Source of the DNA: Edaphochlamys debaryana
Lineage: Eukaryota > Chlorophyta > Chlorophyceae > Chlamydomonadales
DNA: 64,000 nucleotides
Assembly (NCBI GenBank): GCA_016858145.1
Contig: JAEHOE010000076.1
Span: 124,001 to 188,000, forward strand
Direction: 5' to 3'
The notes below the pieces were generated by a model. That model was not told the DNA's origin, did no database searches, and saw only the letters and a list, made by a program, of their open reading frames with translations. Below, piece after piece: positions 24,039-34,882 of this stretch. The translations under genes and the position numbers were made by a program. Each line of letters begins with the position of its first letter. The stretch's first letter is position 1.

Positions 24039-24416
24039 CACGTAGGCTGAATTTAGGCTAGGTGCCACGGCGCGGCGGTCGGGGCGCTCTCGGCAGGCAT
24101 GGCGCTGTCGTCTACGCTCTTTGTGCTTGCCGCATAGTGCACAGGCAGTCATGTGCTGGTTACAAGTCAGTGCACGCTAGGAAAGCATTCCAAGAGTGGC
24201 CAGAGCAGAGAGCAGAAGTGCATCGCGGTGCGAGAGCCCATTCCGTTCACGGTTTGCACCTCTCGCTTCATACTTGCATTCTACAGCTGCGAGGAATACA
24301 CAATGGCACCTTAGAGCGCCACAAAGCCAGTCCCGGCAAACTTCCATATCAGCGCCTTCCTCTCCTAGTCCCGTCAGGGGTAGCGCAAATTTGATCTAGC
24401 ACTGGCGACGCCAGAG
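24039..24416. promoter_or_regulatory. divergent 5' region
   Basis: Separates the start of the small anchored protein (-) from the LRR gene (+). The first LRR exon probably begins between 24384 and 24416, so its ATG may lie in a short upstream exon here. Confidence 0.4.
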
Positions 24417-26783
24417 GTGGCACCCCCGGCAGCGCCCGGGGTGCCGGGCGGGGTGCTCAGCGAGGACTCGCTTCTCGCATTGACCGGCGAGGAGGCTCTG
24501 GAGGACATCCGGGAGCTCACGCTCCGCAACCATAAGCTATCGACGTTCGAACAAGGGGACACGTCGCGGCTTATCAACCTGCAAGTGATGTCGCTCTCGC
24601 ACAACCTTCTCACGTCGCTGGCGGGCTTTCAGCACCTCCAGAACCTGGTCAGCCTCAACCTCAACTTCAACGCGCTGCCCAGCCTGGAGGGCATCGGCGC
24701 CTGCACGGCCCTGCAGCACCTGTTCGTGGCAAACAACCGGGTCCGAGACGTGAGCCCCCTGGCTGAGCTGGTGCACCTGGAGACGCTGCACCTCTTCCGC
24801 AACCAGATCTCCGACCTGGACGGCAGCCTGGCGGTGCTCGTGCACCTAGTCAAGCTGCGGGAGCTGGAGCTGGCCGGCAACCCGTGCTCCCTGTGCCCGG
24901 ACTACAAGCACCGCGTCGTGCTGCAGCTGGAGCTGGAGAGCCTGGACGGCGACGCCATCAACCAGCTCGACTACGACCTAGCCAACGAGTACTACGCCGC
25001 CAACGGGGGCATGCCGGCGGGGCTGGGCCCGCAGGTGGATATCCTGACGCTGGATGAGATCGACGGAGGCGCCGGCGCCGCGGCAGGAGCCGGGGGCTCG
25101 GAGCCGGGGGCCGACACGGAAGCGGGCGAGGGCGCGCCAGACGCGGCGGCACGGTCGGCGTCGGACACGGGGACCAGCAGCGCGGCGGGGGCTCTTGGCA
25201 GGACGGCGGGGGGCCCTGCCGTATCGACCACGGCGGCGGAGGCCAACGGGCGGGCGCCTACGACCGCGTGGGTGCCCCTGCCGCGCCCCGGCAGCGCAGC
25301 CGCCCGGTCCCTGCCCGCCGGCACGTCGGGCATGCCGCCCCGCCCCGGCACAGCCATGCGTCCGGTCAGCGCGGGCATGAACGGGCGCCCCGGCACCGCC
25401 GGCTTCCACCGGCCGGGCAGCTCCGGCCTCAACGGCCGGCCCGGCAGCGCCTACTCGGGCCTGCAGGCCTCCGTGCAGCTGCTCAGCAACGAAATCCTCA
25501 ACGACCACCCCCTCATCATCGAGTACCTCGCCAAGCATGTGCTGCAGGAGGGCTTGGCGGTGGTGGAAGCGGGCAATGCAGCCGGGGGCGGCGGCGGACG
25601 GCCGGGCAGCGGCGGCTCGGGCGGGCGGGGCCCGTCCTTTGCGCAGCGGCTGCGCGACACGGCCGCCGCCATGAACGCGTGCGAGGAGGTGGACCCCAAG
25701 GCCCTGGCGGAGCAGCGGCAGGAGCTCATCGCCACGTCGTGGACGGTGCGGCGGGGCATTGCGGAGGAGATGGTGTCCTCCGCCAGCCCCAACGAGCTCA
25801 TCCGGCAGCTCGTACGGCTGTGTGAGGTGGGTCAGGCCGGAGCGCAGCGTTGGGGAGCTGCATGGCCTTGCCAGGCCGTCGGGGAGCAGCAGCCGACTGC
25901 GCTTGAGACAACGGGTCCCGGGAGCTTGGGGAGGGGCGACACTGTGGGCGGGCTTGAGGCTAATGCACAGCGAATGCGGGATGAGACATGGATAGAACTG
26001 GGCCTTCACGGCGGGATATGGCTGGGTTCCCGGGATGTGTGCCTCATCACCAGGGTCAGGGGCAGGGGGTGCGGGACTCAGGCGTCCGGTGTCGGAGTGC
26101 ACGTGGTGGAACAGAGGGTGGCTCGTTGAAACAGCAGACAAGCACTTTGCCATCCCTGGGCGGGTCGCGGCGCCGACCTGCTCTGAGCTCGGTTATAGCG
26201 CCTGACACTTACCGTACTCTTCGCGCTTCTCTACTGCTCCTCTCCTGCAGGTGCTAATCAAGGAGGTGGAGTCCTGCAGGGCGGGGCGGCCCTCCACCAG
26301 CGCCGGCAGCGGGGGCGTGCGGCCGGGCACGGCCACCGGTGTGCGGCCCACAACACCGGGTGGGAGTGGGAACGGGCCCAGGGGAGGACATAACAGGCAC
26401 TTGCGGGCATGCGGGTCGCGCCCATCGCACCCCAGTGCCCCTGCATGCATTCTGCGGTTGGGCATCTGCACCCAGTTGGCCCACCCTAACCTCTCCACCG
26501 CAATGCGGCCCCTCGCCCTCCGCACGTAGGGCCTGGCGGCTCCGCTGGCGCTGCTTCCACCAGCGGCCCTCCCCCCACGGCGGAAGCGGCCGAGCTGGCT
26601 CAGCTGCGCGTGGAGGTGGAGCGGCTGTGCCGGGAGAACAAGGCGCTGCGGCTGGAGAACGCCAACATGGAGTGGCTGGCGGAGGAGGTGAAGCGGCTCA
26701 AGAAAGAGCTGGCGGCGGCGGCGGGGGCGGCGGCGGGCACGGGGGGTTCAGCGGGGGCAGCAGGGCGCGGCGGGGGGAGTTGA
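24417..26783 (+). CDS. leucine-rich repeat protein with C-terminal coiled coil (possible centriolar/ciliary protein)
   Basis: Exons: one ending at 25826 (5' end unresolved; the open frame starts after a stop at 24381-24383 and contains no ATG before the repeats), 26251-26359 and 26530-26783. The N-terminal 180 residues are about five SDS22-type leucine-rich repeats (LTLRNHKLS, LQVMSLSHNLL, LVSLNLNFNAL, LQHLFVANNRV, LETLHLFRNQI) with a cap LRELELAGNPC. A Gly/Ala/Pro-rich low-complexity segment containing several RPGSA/RPGTA repeats follows. Next comes a helical region (LLSNEILNDHPLIIEYLAKHVL; ATSWTVRRGIAEEM), and a C-terminal coiled coil (LRVEVERLCRENKALRLEN). SDS22-type repeats with a coiled coil are common in axonemal and centrosomal proteins such as CEP72. 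That assignment is an inference. Confidence 0.7.
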
Positions 26784-28025
26784 GGTGCTGGTGGGTAGGC
26801 GGCGGGGAGGACGGGCGTAGGCCGCGCTCACCGTGTGGGAGGATGGAAGTGGCGCTCAGGGGCAGCGGCGAGCCCCGTCGGGTCGGGTGAGCGTGTGCAG
26901 AAGGGTGACGGGCAGAAGCCCCGCTGGCTCGATGGCAAAGCGCTGGCGCTGCTGTAATGCACGGGCTCCAATCATGCGCTTCGTGCCCGGTCGATAGCGC
27001 TCCTGTATAGCGCGTTGCAGCGTGCAAGGACGGATAGGCATGGGCTGTGCGTGCATGTCATGACAGCCATATCGCTCCAGCTGCCGCTACCACGCCATCA
27101 GCACCCAAGCAGCCCAGCCCGGTCCGGCAGAGGTGGCGTCAAAAGACACCGGGTGGGATTTCTGGGAAAACTGGGCCTTGGTCTAAGTGACAAGCCCGCA
27201 GGCCGCAGCTTGCTTGGCACAACCCGGCAGGCCCCCACTCAAGGGGCCGTGCGCGGTTGCACCAGCCATGCTCTCCAGCGTCCAGCCTCACTGCCTGAGT
27301 TGAGCAATCCTGACAAGCGACAAGACCATCACAACCAACAGTTGGCGCCACCTACACCAACGACTTCGATCTTCAGCCCTGAGCCCCTACAAGGGATTCC
27401 TACCCTGACGTACAGGCCCCATCCCCTTGCGCATGTATTGTAGCATACCGGAACCCCACCCGTTCTTCCCTTCCCTGGCAACCTGACCATACTTACCCAG
27501 CAAAGGCTCCGCAGTTTGGTGCCGCGCCGTTGCTACTGTGTGGTGCCTGCACGAGGTTGCAGGAGGCTCCTGCCGGGGTGGGGGCCCGTGGTACAGGTAC
27601 GCCCTCATGAGCCCTCATGAGCCATCGAAACTCTGATGCACTAAGGTGAAAGGTGGGTTCGGGCGTCAGGTGCCTAGACGGGCAAGCTTGCAAGGGGTAG
27701 GGGGGCTCATCCCGTGAGATTGAGTGTAGGGAAGGAGTCGGAAGGAGTGGGCGCGAAGTGCGTGTGTTCGCGAAGGGGACAAGGCACGGGGCCAAGGGTG
27801 TGTCCCAACGCGTAGAGGTACGGTCGTGTGTGGATAGTACTGGCACAGTTGGAGCTGCGCTGAGGACCATCGCTGAGGAGTGGATGGGAAGCGGACCACA
27901 GATTTGGGCCACCACAGACTCGGGACGCCCATGCAGGTTCGGCAAATCGCGCCTTAAGCCGCGCTCGCGACTCCTCACGTACTTTTCAGACTCTCGTTGT
28001 CTGCGTTAACAAAGCTCAGTACACA
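26784..28025. other. intergenic region
   Basis: 3' flank of the LRR gene and 5' flank of TEF5. Apart from the TGTAA at 26953, nothing was recognised. Confidence 0.5.
26953..26957 (+). terminator. TGTAA poly(A) signal of the LRR gene
   Basis: TGTAA 170 bp after the TGA of the LRR gene. Confidence 0.6.
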
Positions 28026-29344
28026 ATGCAGCAGCTCCAGGCTCAGCGTATTGCGAGCGGCAAGGCTTGCGGGACCAGCCGCTCGGTTCCCGTGCCCGTC
28101 GGCCTCGGCCGGCGTTGCCTTCCTGCTCATGTGGCCCTGAGCTCTGCCCGCCCGGCCAAGCTTTCTCGCGGCGACAGCGTCCGCGCTCGCGCGACGGAGG
28201 ATGCCGGTGAGTGGTCTGTGCTGCGTTTCCAAGAAACACTCCCAGTGCTGCGCTGGGCTCTCGGTGATATGCTCTCAATCCCTCGCAGTTGAGGTCCGGC
28301 CCGTCTCCGGCAGCGCTGGTGCTGAGGAGGAGGAGAACGACTGGGTGCCCGTCTGCAAGCCTGAGGACCTTCCCAAGGGTGCGTAGGGAGCCTCTTCTGT
28401 GACAGGGTGCAAGGCCCACATGAGCAGCCGGGTTGCGCGCTGTTCACCTCAGGAGAAACTGACCTTCCATGCCTTCGATCACATGCAGGTCTTCGCAAAG
28501 AGTTTGAGGTGATGGGCCGCCGCGTGCTCATGTTCTGGTACCGCAACGAGATTTTTGCTGTTGAGGCGCGCTCTCCAGCTGAGGGTGCCTACAGCGAGGG
28601 CTTCATCCAAGCCAAGTTCACCCAGGCAAGCACCCTCTCTGACGTACTTTTGTCCCCCAGACGCCCCCCCCCTCCGGCCTCGGCTCCCGGTCGTGCACTT
28701 GCCTGACGATCTACTCCTGAATGCGCTCAGCTAGATTTGCGAACCCGTATCGACTCTTGCAAGGATTGCCCTTGTCCTGCTACCCTGTTAACCTGCCCGA
28801 TCCCGCTGCCCCTCCCCCACCGCAGGACTACTGCATCGAGTGCCCCTCCACCGGCACGCTCTTCTCCCTGCGCGACGGCTCCATCCAATCTTGGTACCCG
28901 AACAACCCCGTCATGCGCGTGCTCACGCCCTCTTCCTACTGCCGCCCCATGGCGGTGTACCCCGTCAACCTGGGCTCAGACGCCATCTCGGTGGACGTGA
29001 CCTCGGGCCGCGGCGGCCGCGCCATGGGCCGCGGCGGTGCCGGCACCTCGCTGGAGAACAACAACGTCTTCTCCGTGCAGCCCACGGTCTACTTCGAGGG
29101 CATGGACCCCAACAAGGAGGCCGCCTCCCTCTACGCCGACGAGAAGATGGTCCCCAGCCAGCAGAACCCTGTCGTCATCCTCACCGGCATCGTGGCCCTG
29201 GGCGCCACCGCCGTTGCGGGCACTGCCATCTCGATCTACTTTGAGTCCCTGCCCGCGCTGATCGGGACGTGGGTGTCGCTGGGCGGTGCGGCCGTGTTCT
29301 ACGGCTACAACTACGTCAACGAGCGCGCCAAGAAGGACGCATAA
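28026..29344 (+). CDS. TEF5: chloroplast thylakoid Rieske-like protein, PSB33/TEF5
   Basis: Exons 28026-28206, 28289-28378, 28489-28625 and 28826-29344 encode 308 residues. The first 60 or so form a chloroplast transit peptide. The middle is a Rieske-like fold (DWVPVCKPEDLPKG, FWYRNEIFAVEARSPAEGAY, TQDYCIECPSTGTLFSLRDG, EWYP-type SWYPNNPVMRVLTPSS). It matches plant PSB33, a thylakoid protein associated with photosystem II supercomplexes, including the strongly conserved SPAEGAYSEG. The paired Cys-His ligands of true Rieske clusters are missing: only CIEC remains and no His follows, so no 2Fe-2S cluster is expected. Two hydrophobic helices lie at about 252-275 and 278-297 near the C-terminus. 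Intron 3 begins with GC (CAG|GCAAGC). The conserved protein junction TQ-DYC supports this splice. Confidence 0.85.
28626..28825 (+). other. GC-AG intron in TEF5
   Basis: Donor CAG|GCAAGC, acceptor CACCGCAG|GAC. It joins TQ to DYCIECPST, matching the plant homologue order. The alternative GTACTT donor downstream would insert six residues at a conserved site. Confidence 0.8.
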
Positions 29345-31671
29345 GCGCTGGGCTCTCGGTCCAGAGGATTGTAGTCTGTGGGTTGGCGGGAGTTCATTGA
29401 TGTGAGGCACCAGGGGATGTGGCTATGGGGAAAGCCCGGTTACACAAGGTTGGGGCGTAGGGGCCGCTTGCGCTGGAACTTGGGACGTGTGCAAGTTAGG
29501 TATACGGGAGGGCATGGGCATGGGCATGTGTGTGTTTCCGTCTGACAACGAAAGACGGCGTGGTGACGGACGGAAAGGGAATCCGCGCTGAGGATGATTG
29601 AGGGGTGGACAAGTGACGGCATACAGCTCCCTGCAGTTTAGGGACATTGACTTGGCAATGGTTTGATGACGGGTGAACACAATCTTGACGCTTACATGAG
29701 AAGACGATGCTGTTTAAGGCCACCGTTGAGTGGCACACGGAGAGACTGTGGGCATGACATGCGCCCTGTTCTGTAGAACTTGTTGTGGACTTTCAGTTGT
29801 CGTGCCTGAGCCGAAGACCAGCTTGCCTGGCCTCCTACGCGTCCGCATCGCCGCCAGTTCATGTTCCTTGTGCAGCCAGTTAAGTTTGTGGCCTTAGCCG
29901 CAGCCGTCAGGCTCTGCGGGCGGCGAAGCCTCCCAGGATTACCCCGTGGCCGATCCCCCGCAGCCCCCAACGGAGACAACGCAGCCCCTGCCTCAATGGC
30001 TCATAGCTTGCCCTCACCACAGTTTACCCTCAGCACTCCTCTCGTATCACGCCTTAGCCTACGTGATCACAATGGGTACGGCCATGGGTGCACCCACGGC
30101 AGCGGCTGTGGATCTATGTTCAGCATGTATGCGCTTGGGAGGGCAGTCTGGAGGGGCAAAGCTGGGCGCTGGAGCATCAACGGTGCCGGGTTTTGGGTGG
30201 GGAAGGGGAAGGGGCGCACGGGGGCGAGGTTACGCGATAAGCAAGGGTTTTGGGTGGGGCCGGAGATGGTATGATGAAAGAGAACACGCTATCGAGGAGC
30301 GAAGTCAAGCGAGTGTTGGGGGCACGCGGCACGGTGGGACAGGGGTGAGCAGGCGAGAGCGGGGCCTGGTGCAGTGGTGCTAGGGGGGAAAGAGCAATCG
30401 TGTGAAGTTGACACGGGCAGCCCAGGGCAGCTGACAGCACTTAGGCACTTGGGTGAAGTCGACACGGGCAGCTGACGGCACTCGGGGTACGGGCAGGGGA
30501 GTCGGCTCGGCGGGGGGGCGGGGGGCGGGGGCCGGTGTGTGTCGTTGTTTCGCGGGTTGTTGGGTCTTCTACTAGGGCGCTTCTCTTGCACAAACTAGTT
30601 CGCGGGGCTGGGCCCGGTGGTGCAGGTGGCGTGAGCCCGGGGGGTTCGAGTTCCTGCGGGTGCAGCGCCCGCACACGGCGTCGTATTTGGGAGTGCTTCC
30701 GAGCAGTGTACACTCCTTGCCGAGCACGCTCATAGGAACTCTGCACTACTCTCTTTTAAGCGAACGCCGCGATATACCTAGACGCGTTCGCTGCTGCAAC
30801 AGCTCCGGGCAATTGGGCCTTGTGGGTTCCCCAAGCTGACCTCTGTACCAGTAGTTAGCTGCTCTAGGAAGTGGTCACCGGAGGCTCCACGGCCGTCGGA
30901 GCGTGTAGTGGCGCAGCGATAGCCGGTTCGCGGGCCTGTGCTTCAGCCAAAGCGCCCACAGGAATACTTTTCTGATAGGAGCTTGTGCAAAGGCAGCAGG
31001 CCCGTGGAGGCCTCGGTGGAGGGAGCTTGGCGGACTGGGGCTCCGGAGGAGGGCGACAGTCTGGCTCCACAAGCGTGTTCCTAAGTCACCCGCCTTGAGG
31101 ACGCTCAGACTCGCTGTCTGAAGCAGAGCAACCTCGGTGGAGCAGCGTGCAGCGGAATGGAGCGGCGTATGGGCAACCATTCGGCCTGGGCGCAGCGAGC
31201 CACGACGGTCTACATTAGCAGCATGTGAGTACTTGCATCAGGGCCCCTGGGAGAGCTCCAAGCGCTGGAGTTTCGGTTGCCGGGCGCATGGTGTGTACAC
31301 GAGATACTTGGTTCTCGCCAACTGCAGTTCCGCCAGCGCGCTATGTCGCGACTAGCTGAGAACAAACCACAGCTGCGGCCCTGAAACTAGCCCCCCCCAC
31401 ACACCCCGCCACCGGCTGCACGCCGTTGCCGCCGTGGCTCGGTGGGCTTCGCCAGGCCTATAGCGGCTGGCTCGGGCGTGTCAGCATTCAGCCCAACCGT
31501 GTCAATGCCAGGCCCCCTGTGCAACCTCCAACTTGTCCTGCTGGTCTGGAGAAGTGCACATGTTACTTACCCGCCCCCCCGCCTCCCCCTCTACCTCCAG
31601 TGCTACCGGCATGAGCGCCTAGGCGAACGCGTGACCTGGCGCTTTGTCCTGGTGCCCCTCTGTCGAGAGCG
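29345..31671. other. 2.3-kb intergenic region
   Basis: 3' flank of TEF5 and 5' flank of the next gene. A short sequence GACACGGGCAGC occurs twice (about 30410 and 30459). A tRNA T-arm-like GGGGGTTCGAGTTCC lies near 30638 but no cloverleaf can be drawn. No exon recognised. Confidence 0.5.
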
Positions 31672-34600
31672 ATGGACTCGTGTGCCAGTGATCCGCAAGC
31701 CGCCGTTGCGCGGCAGCGGTTGATGCTGGACTGCGGCATGCGGGGGATCGGAAGCTCAACCGTCGTGCAGGTATGTGTGGCGCTCACGACCGACGGTAGC
31801 TGCGTGTTCTGGCCCCCGCCACAGCTGTGGTCTCCCCCGCATCTCCTTGGCAAGGCTGGCACACACCACAACGCTGACGTGTCTTGACCTCCTGCCGCAG
31901 GGCCATGGCGTGTTGAGCGGCTGCTCCCTGCCCCTGCCGGACTGCCCCCGGGGCCCCGCGGCGGCTGTGTGGCTGGACCCCGAGGACGCCAGGCTGGCGG
32001 AGGGCGCATGCGACAGCGACGACGAGACCAGCGGCCGCCCCAGCGACCAGGGGCTGGCCGCGGGGAGCAGCACGTGCGGGGCCGCAGGCAGCGACCTGCG
32101 CGGAGACACGTGCGGCTCCCTGCCCTCTGCGCCCCCCCCGCCAGCGGTCGGTAGAGACGAGGCAGGGAAGGCTGTGCAGCAGCAGCAGCAGCACCCGCTA
32201 GGGGCCTTGTCTGGGCCCAGGCGGCCTGCGTCTGCCAGGGCCGAGCTGCAGCCGGAGAAGGGTCAGCCCAGCGGCAGTGGGCGCTCCTGCACCCTGGCGC
32301 TGCTCGCTGTGGTGGCGGCGCGGGTGGCCAACGGGGAGGCGTCCGAGTCGACCTCCTGCAACGGCCCGAGGGGTGCGCTTGTGGGGCCCAGGCCCTCGAG
32401 CGCCCCCGGCTCAACGCGGGCTGCCGCGCGCTCTCCGCGCGCAGCGGCTTCGGGGCTGCCGGCAGCAGTGGGGGCTGCATGGCGCACCGCCGCGCCTGCC
32501 GTCGCCGCCGGCAGCACGACCAGCACCAGCGGCGAACCCACCTTCTCGCCACGCGACGGATCTGGTGCCGCTGTTGGGGCCTGCAGTGACGCAGTGTCGC
32601 CGCCTTCCGCCGCTGTTGGGCCGTGCGGCGGCGGGCGGCATCCGACCGACGGCGTCACGGCCCCCGAGCCGCCCGCCAAGCGGCCTTGCGTGGAGTCCGC
32701 CACGAGCCCACGCTCGCCTCGGGCCTGGGCCAGCACGGGCGTTGCCGCTCTGCCTGCAAGCGAGCCCCCATCTGCGGCCGTGCCACAGCGCATGCAGGAG
32801 CGGACTCTGCCCCGGTCACAAGACGCGCTGCTTGCGTGTGCGGCCGCCAGCCCGCCGCCCACCCCGCCGTGCGCGGTCTCGACCACGCCTCCGGCGTCCC
32901 CGCTGACGCCGCTGCCGGGGTTTGTTACCCCCGCAACCTCTGGGGGGGTCGCCGCCTCCGGCCAGGGCTTAGCAGTGCCGCTGCTGGTGCCCCGCTGCGG
33001 ATCTGCGGCCGCCGCCTCTACGCCGGGGTGCGTCCAGGGCATGCCCTTCCCCTCGTACGCCTCTGCCGCCAGCATGGCCCTCGCCCTGGCGTACGGCGGC
33101 AACCCCTACGGCGCTGTGCCAGCGGACTGGCAGACGGTGCGCGGGCCGGCGCCGCCCTGCCGGTGCGCGGCCTGCGGCGGTGGGAGCGGTGGCGGCGCCC
33201 CTCCTGGAGCAGGCGTTGGCGGCCTGAGCCCCACGCCGTCTCTCCCCGGCTGCTGCAGCGCCGACCTAGGCTCTTCTGGCGGCCCGCTGCCAGCGGCCCA
33301 GGCCGCCGGCGCATCCCTGCCGTCGGGGCCACACCCTCAAGCGGTTGGGCCTGCGCTGTACCGCCCGGCGCTGCCCGCGGCCCTGCCGGCGGTGCCTCAG
33401 CAGCTGCCGCCTGGCTGCCCTGCCGGCTGCCCTGGGTGTCCGCCGCCCGCGCAAGCCGCGCCTTTGGTGCTGGCCCCGGCTCCGCACCCCTGGCCCCAGG
33501 GCTTCGCGGCAAGCGTGCCTCCTCCTCCACCGGCCCCAGCCGGCCCTGGCGCTTCCGCTCCGGCGTGGGCGTCGCTGCACCCGCCCAACCCCTTTGCCCT
33601 GCGCCCGCACCACCCCACGCCTCAGCCCATCGCGTACCCGCCCGCTCAGGGCTTTGCACCCGGGCCCGGAACGCAGGGCGCAGCACCCAGCCAATCTCCT
33701 GGCCTGCAGCTGTCGCCTCCGCACCATGCGCCCATGACCGTGCCGCCGCTGAGGTGGTTCGCGGCCAGCTACGGAGGGGCGCCGCCAAGCAGCAATGGCG
33801 CTGGGGCTGGCCCGGCGCCCATGGATGTGGACTCGGCTGCCAGCCCCCGGCTCAGCCGCTACGAGCCCGCCTCGCTGCCGCAGCCCCGCTGTCCCCACGC
33901 CGCCCGCCTGTACGCAAAGCTGAACGCAGCTCCTGGCTTTGGCGCGGCCACCCGACCCCTGTCCCGGTCTGAGGGAGGTGCAGGCGGGGCGGGCTACGGC
34001 CCGCCCCCGCAGCCGATCTCACCGGCGCCGACCCTGAGCAGCGGGCTGGGCCCTGGGTCCCTGCCGGCCCAGGCCCCGCCACCAGGGCCTGCAGGCCTCG
34101 CCCAGCCCTGGCGCAAGGCTGCGCACCTGCCTCCACCAGGGGCCCCCGGCTCCGCCGACCCGCCCCTGCTGCGCAGCTGCCAGAGCGCCCCCCTGGCCAC
34201 CGTCCTGGCGGCGGCGGGCCTGGCTCCGCCGCACCAGGCCGCGCCCCGCCCGGCGCTCTCGCCGATCGCGGCATCGCCCCTGGGGTCGCCTCGCACTGCA
34301 CAGCCGCCGCCGGCACCTGCTGCGCCGCCCAAGGCCACAGCCCCGGCGGCGGCGGGCCAGGCGCCTGCATCAAAGGCGGTGGTGCCGGGTAATGGCGGGC
34401 CCCCTGCGCCCCCACCCGGGCCTCCGCAGCCGGCTGAGCGGGCTCCGCCAGCGGAGGCAGTTGCAGCGGCCACGCGCTTCCTGTCCGCGCTCGTGGACTC
34501 GCTTCGCACAAAGCCCAGTCGCCAAGCCGTCGCCCCGGCGGCTGCAGCGGCGTCGGCATCAGTATCCACGGCCGCCGCCGCTCCGAAGGCGCCGTTACCC

Positions 34601-34882
34601 ATGCCAGCCGCGGAGGGGCCGAGCGTAGCTACAGGTGCTGCTAAGGCAGCACATCCGGGCCCGATGACCAGGGGCCCAGCTCTCCCGGGCCGCTCTGCAG
34701 CTCCGCCGTCTTCAACAGCTGTGGGGGTCCCACAGTGGGCACGGGCTAGCGCCGCCCAGCAGGCGTGCAAGCGCTCCGGCTCAGTTCCCCCTCCGAACGC
34801 TCCGTCGCCGGTGCCGGTGCCGGCGGGGATGTGCCTCTGTCCGCAGTGCAGGCCGGCTGCCGGGCCGCCTGGGCCCAGGTGA
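31672..34882 (+). CDS. large disordered Pro/Ala-rich protein of unknown function
   Basis: Two exons, 31672-31770 and 31901-34882, give 1,026 residues. The first 80 residues look ordered (RQRLMLDCGMRGIGSSTVVQ, then AVWLDPEDARLAEG). The rest is Ala, Pro, Gly and Ser, with an acidic patch (CDSDDETSG) and a possible nuclear localisation signal (PAKRPCVES near residue 262). Two small Cys clusters occur, PPCRCAACGGG near residue 463 and MCLCPQC near the C-terminus. A helical segment ATRFLSALVDSLRTKPS lies near residue 890. No domain is recognised. The CxxC-type pairs might bind metal, but the usual four-ligand spacing is not present. A nuclear regulatory role is only a guess. An earlier start codon is not excluded. 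Confidence 0.6.

Noticed and set aside
28626..28650. Alternative GT donor (GTACTT) for TEF5 intron 3
   Set aside because: It would insert six residues (ASTLSD) at a site where the plant homologue has TQDGC directly. The GC donor fits better.
30600..30700. tRNA-like T-arm (GGGGGTTCGAGTTCC)
   Set aside because: No acceptor stem, anticodon arm or proper A box can be placed at the right distances. At most a tRNA-derived remnant.
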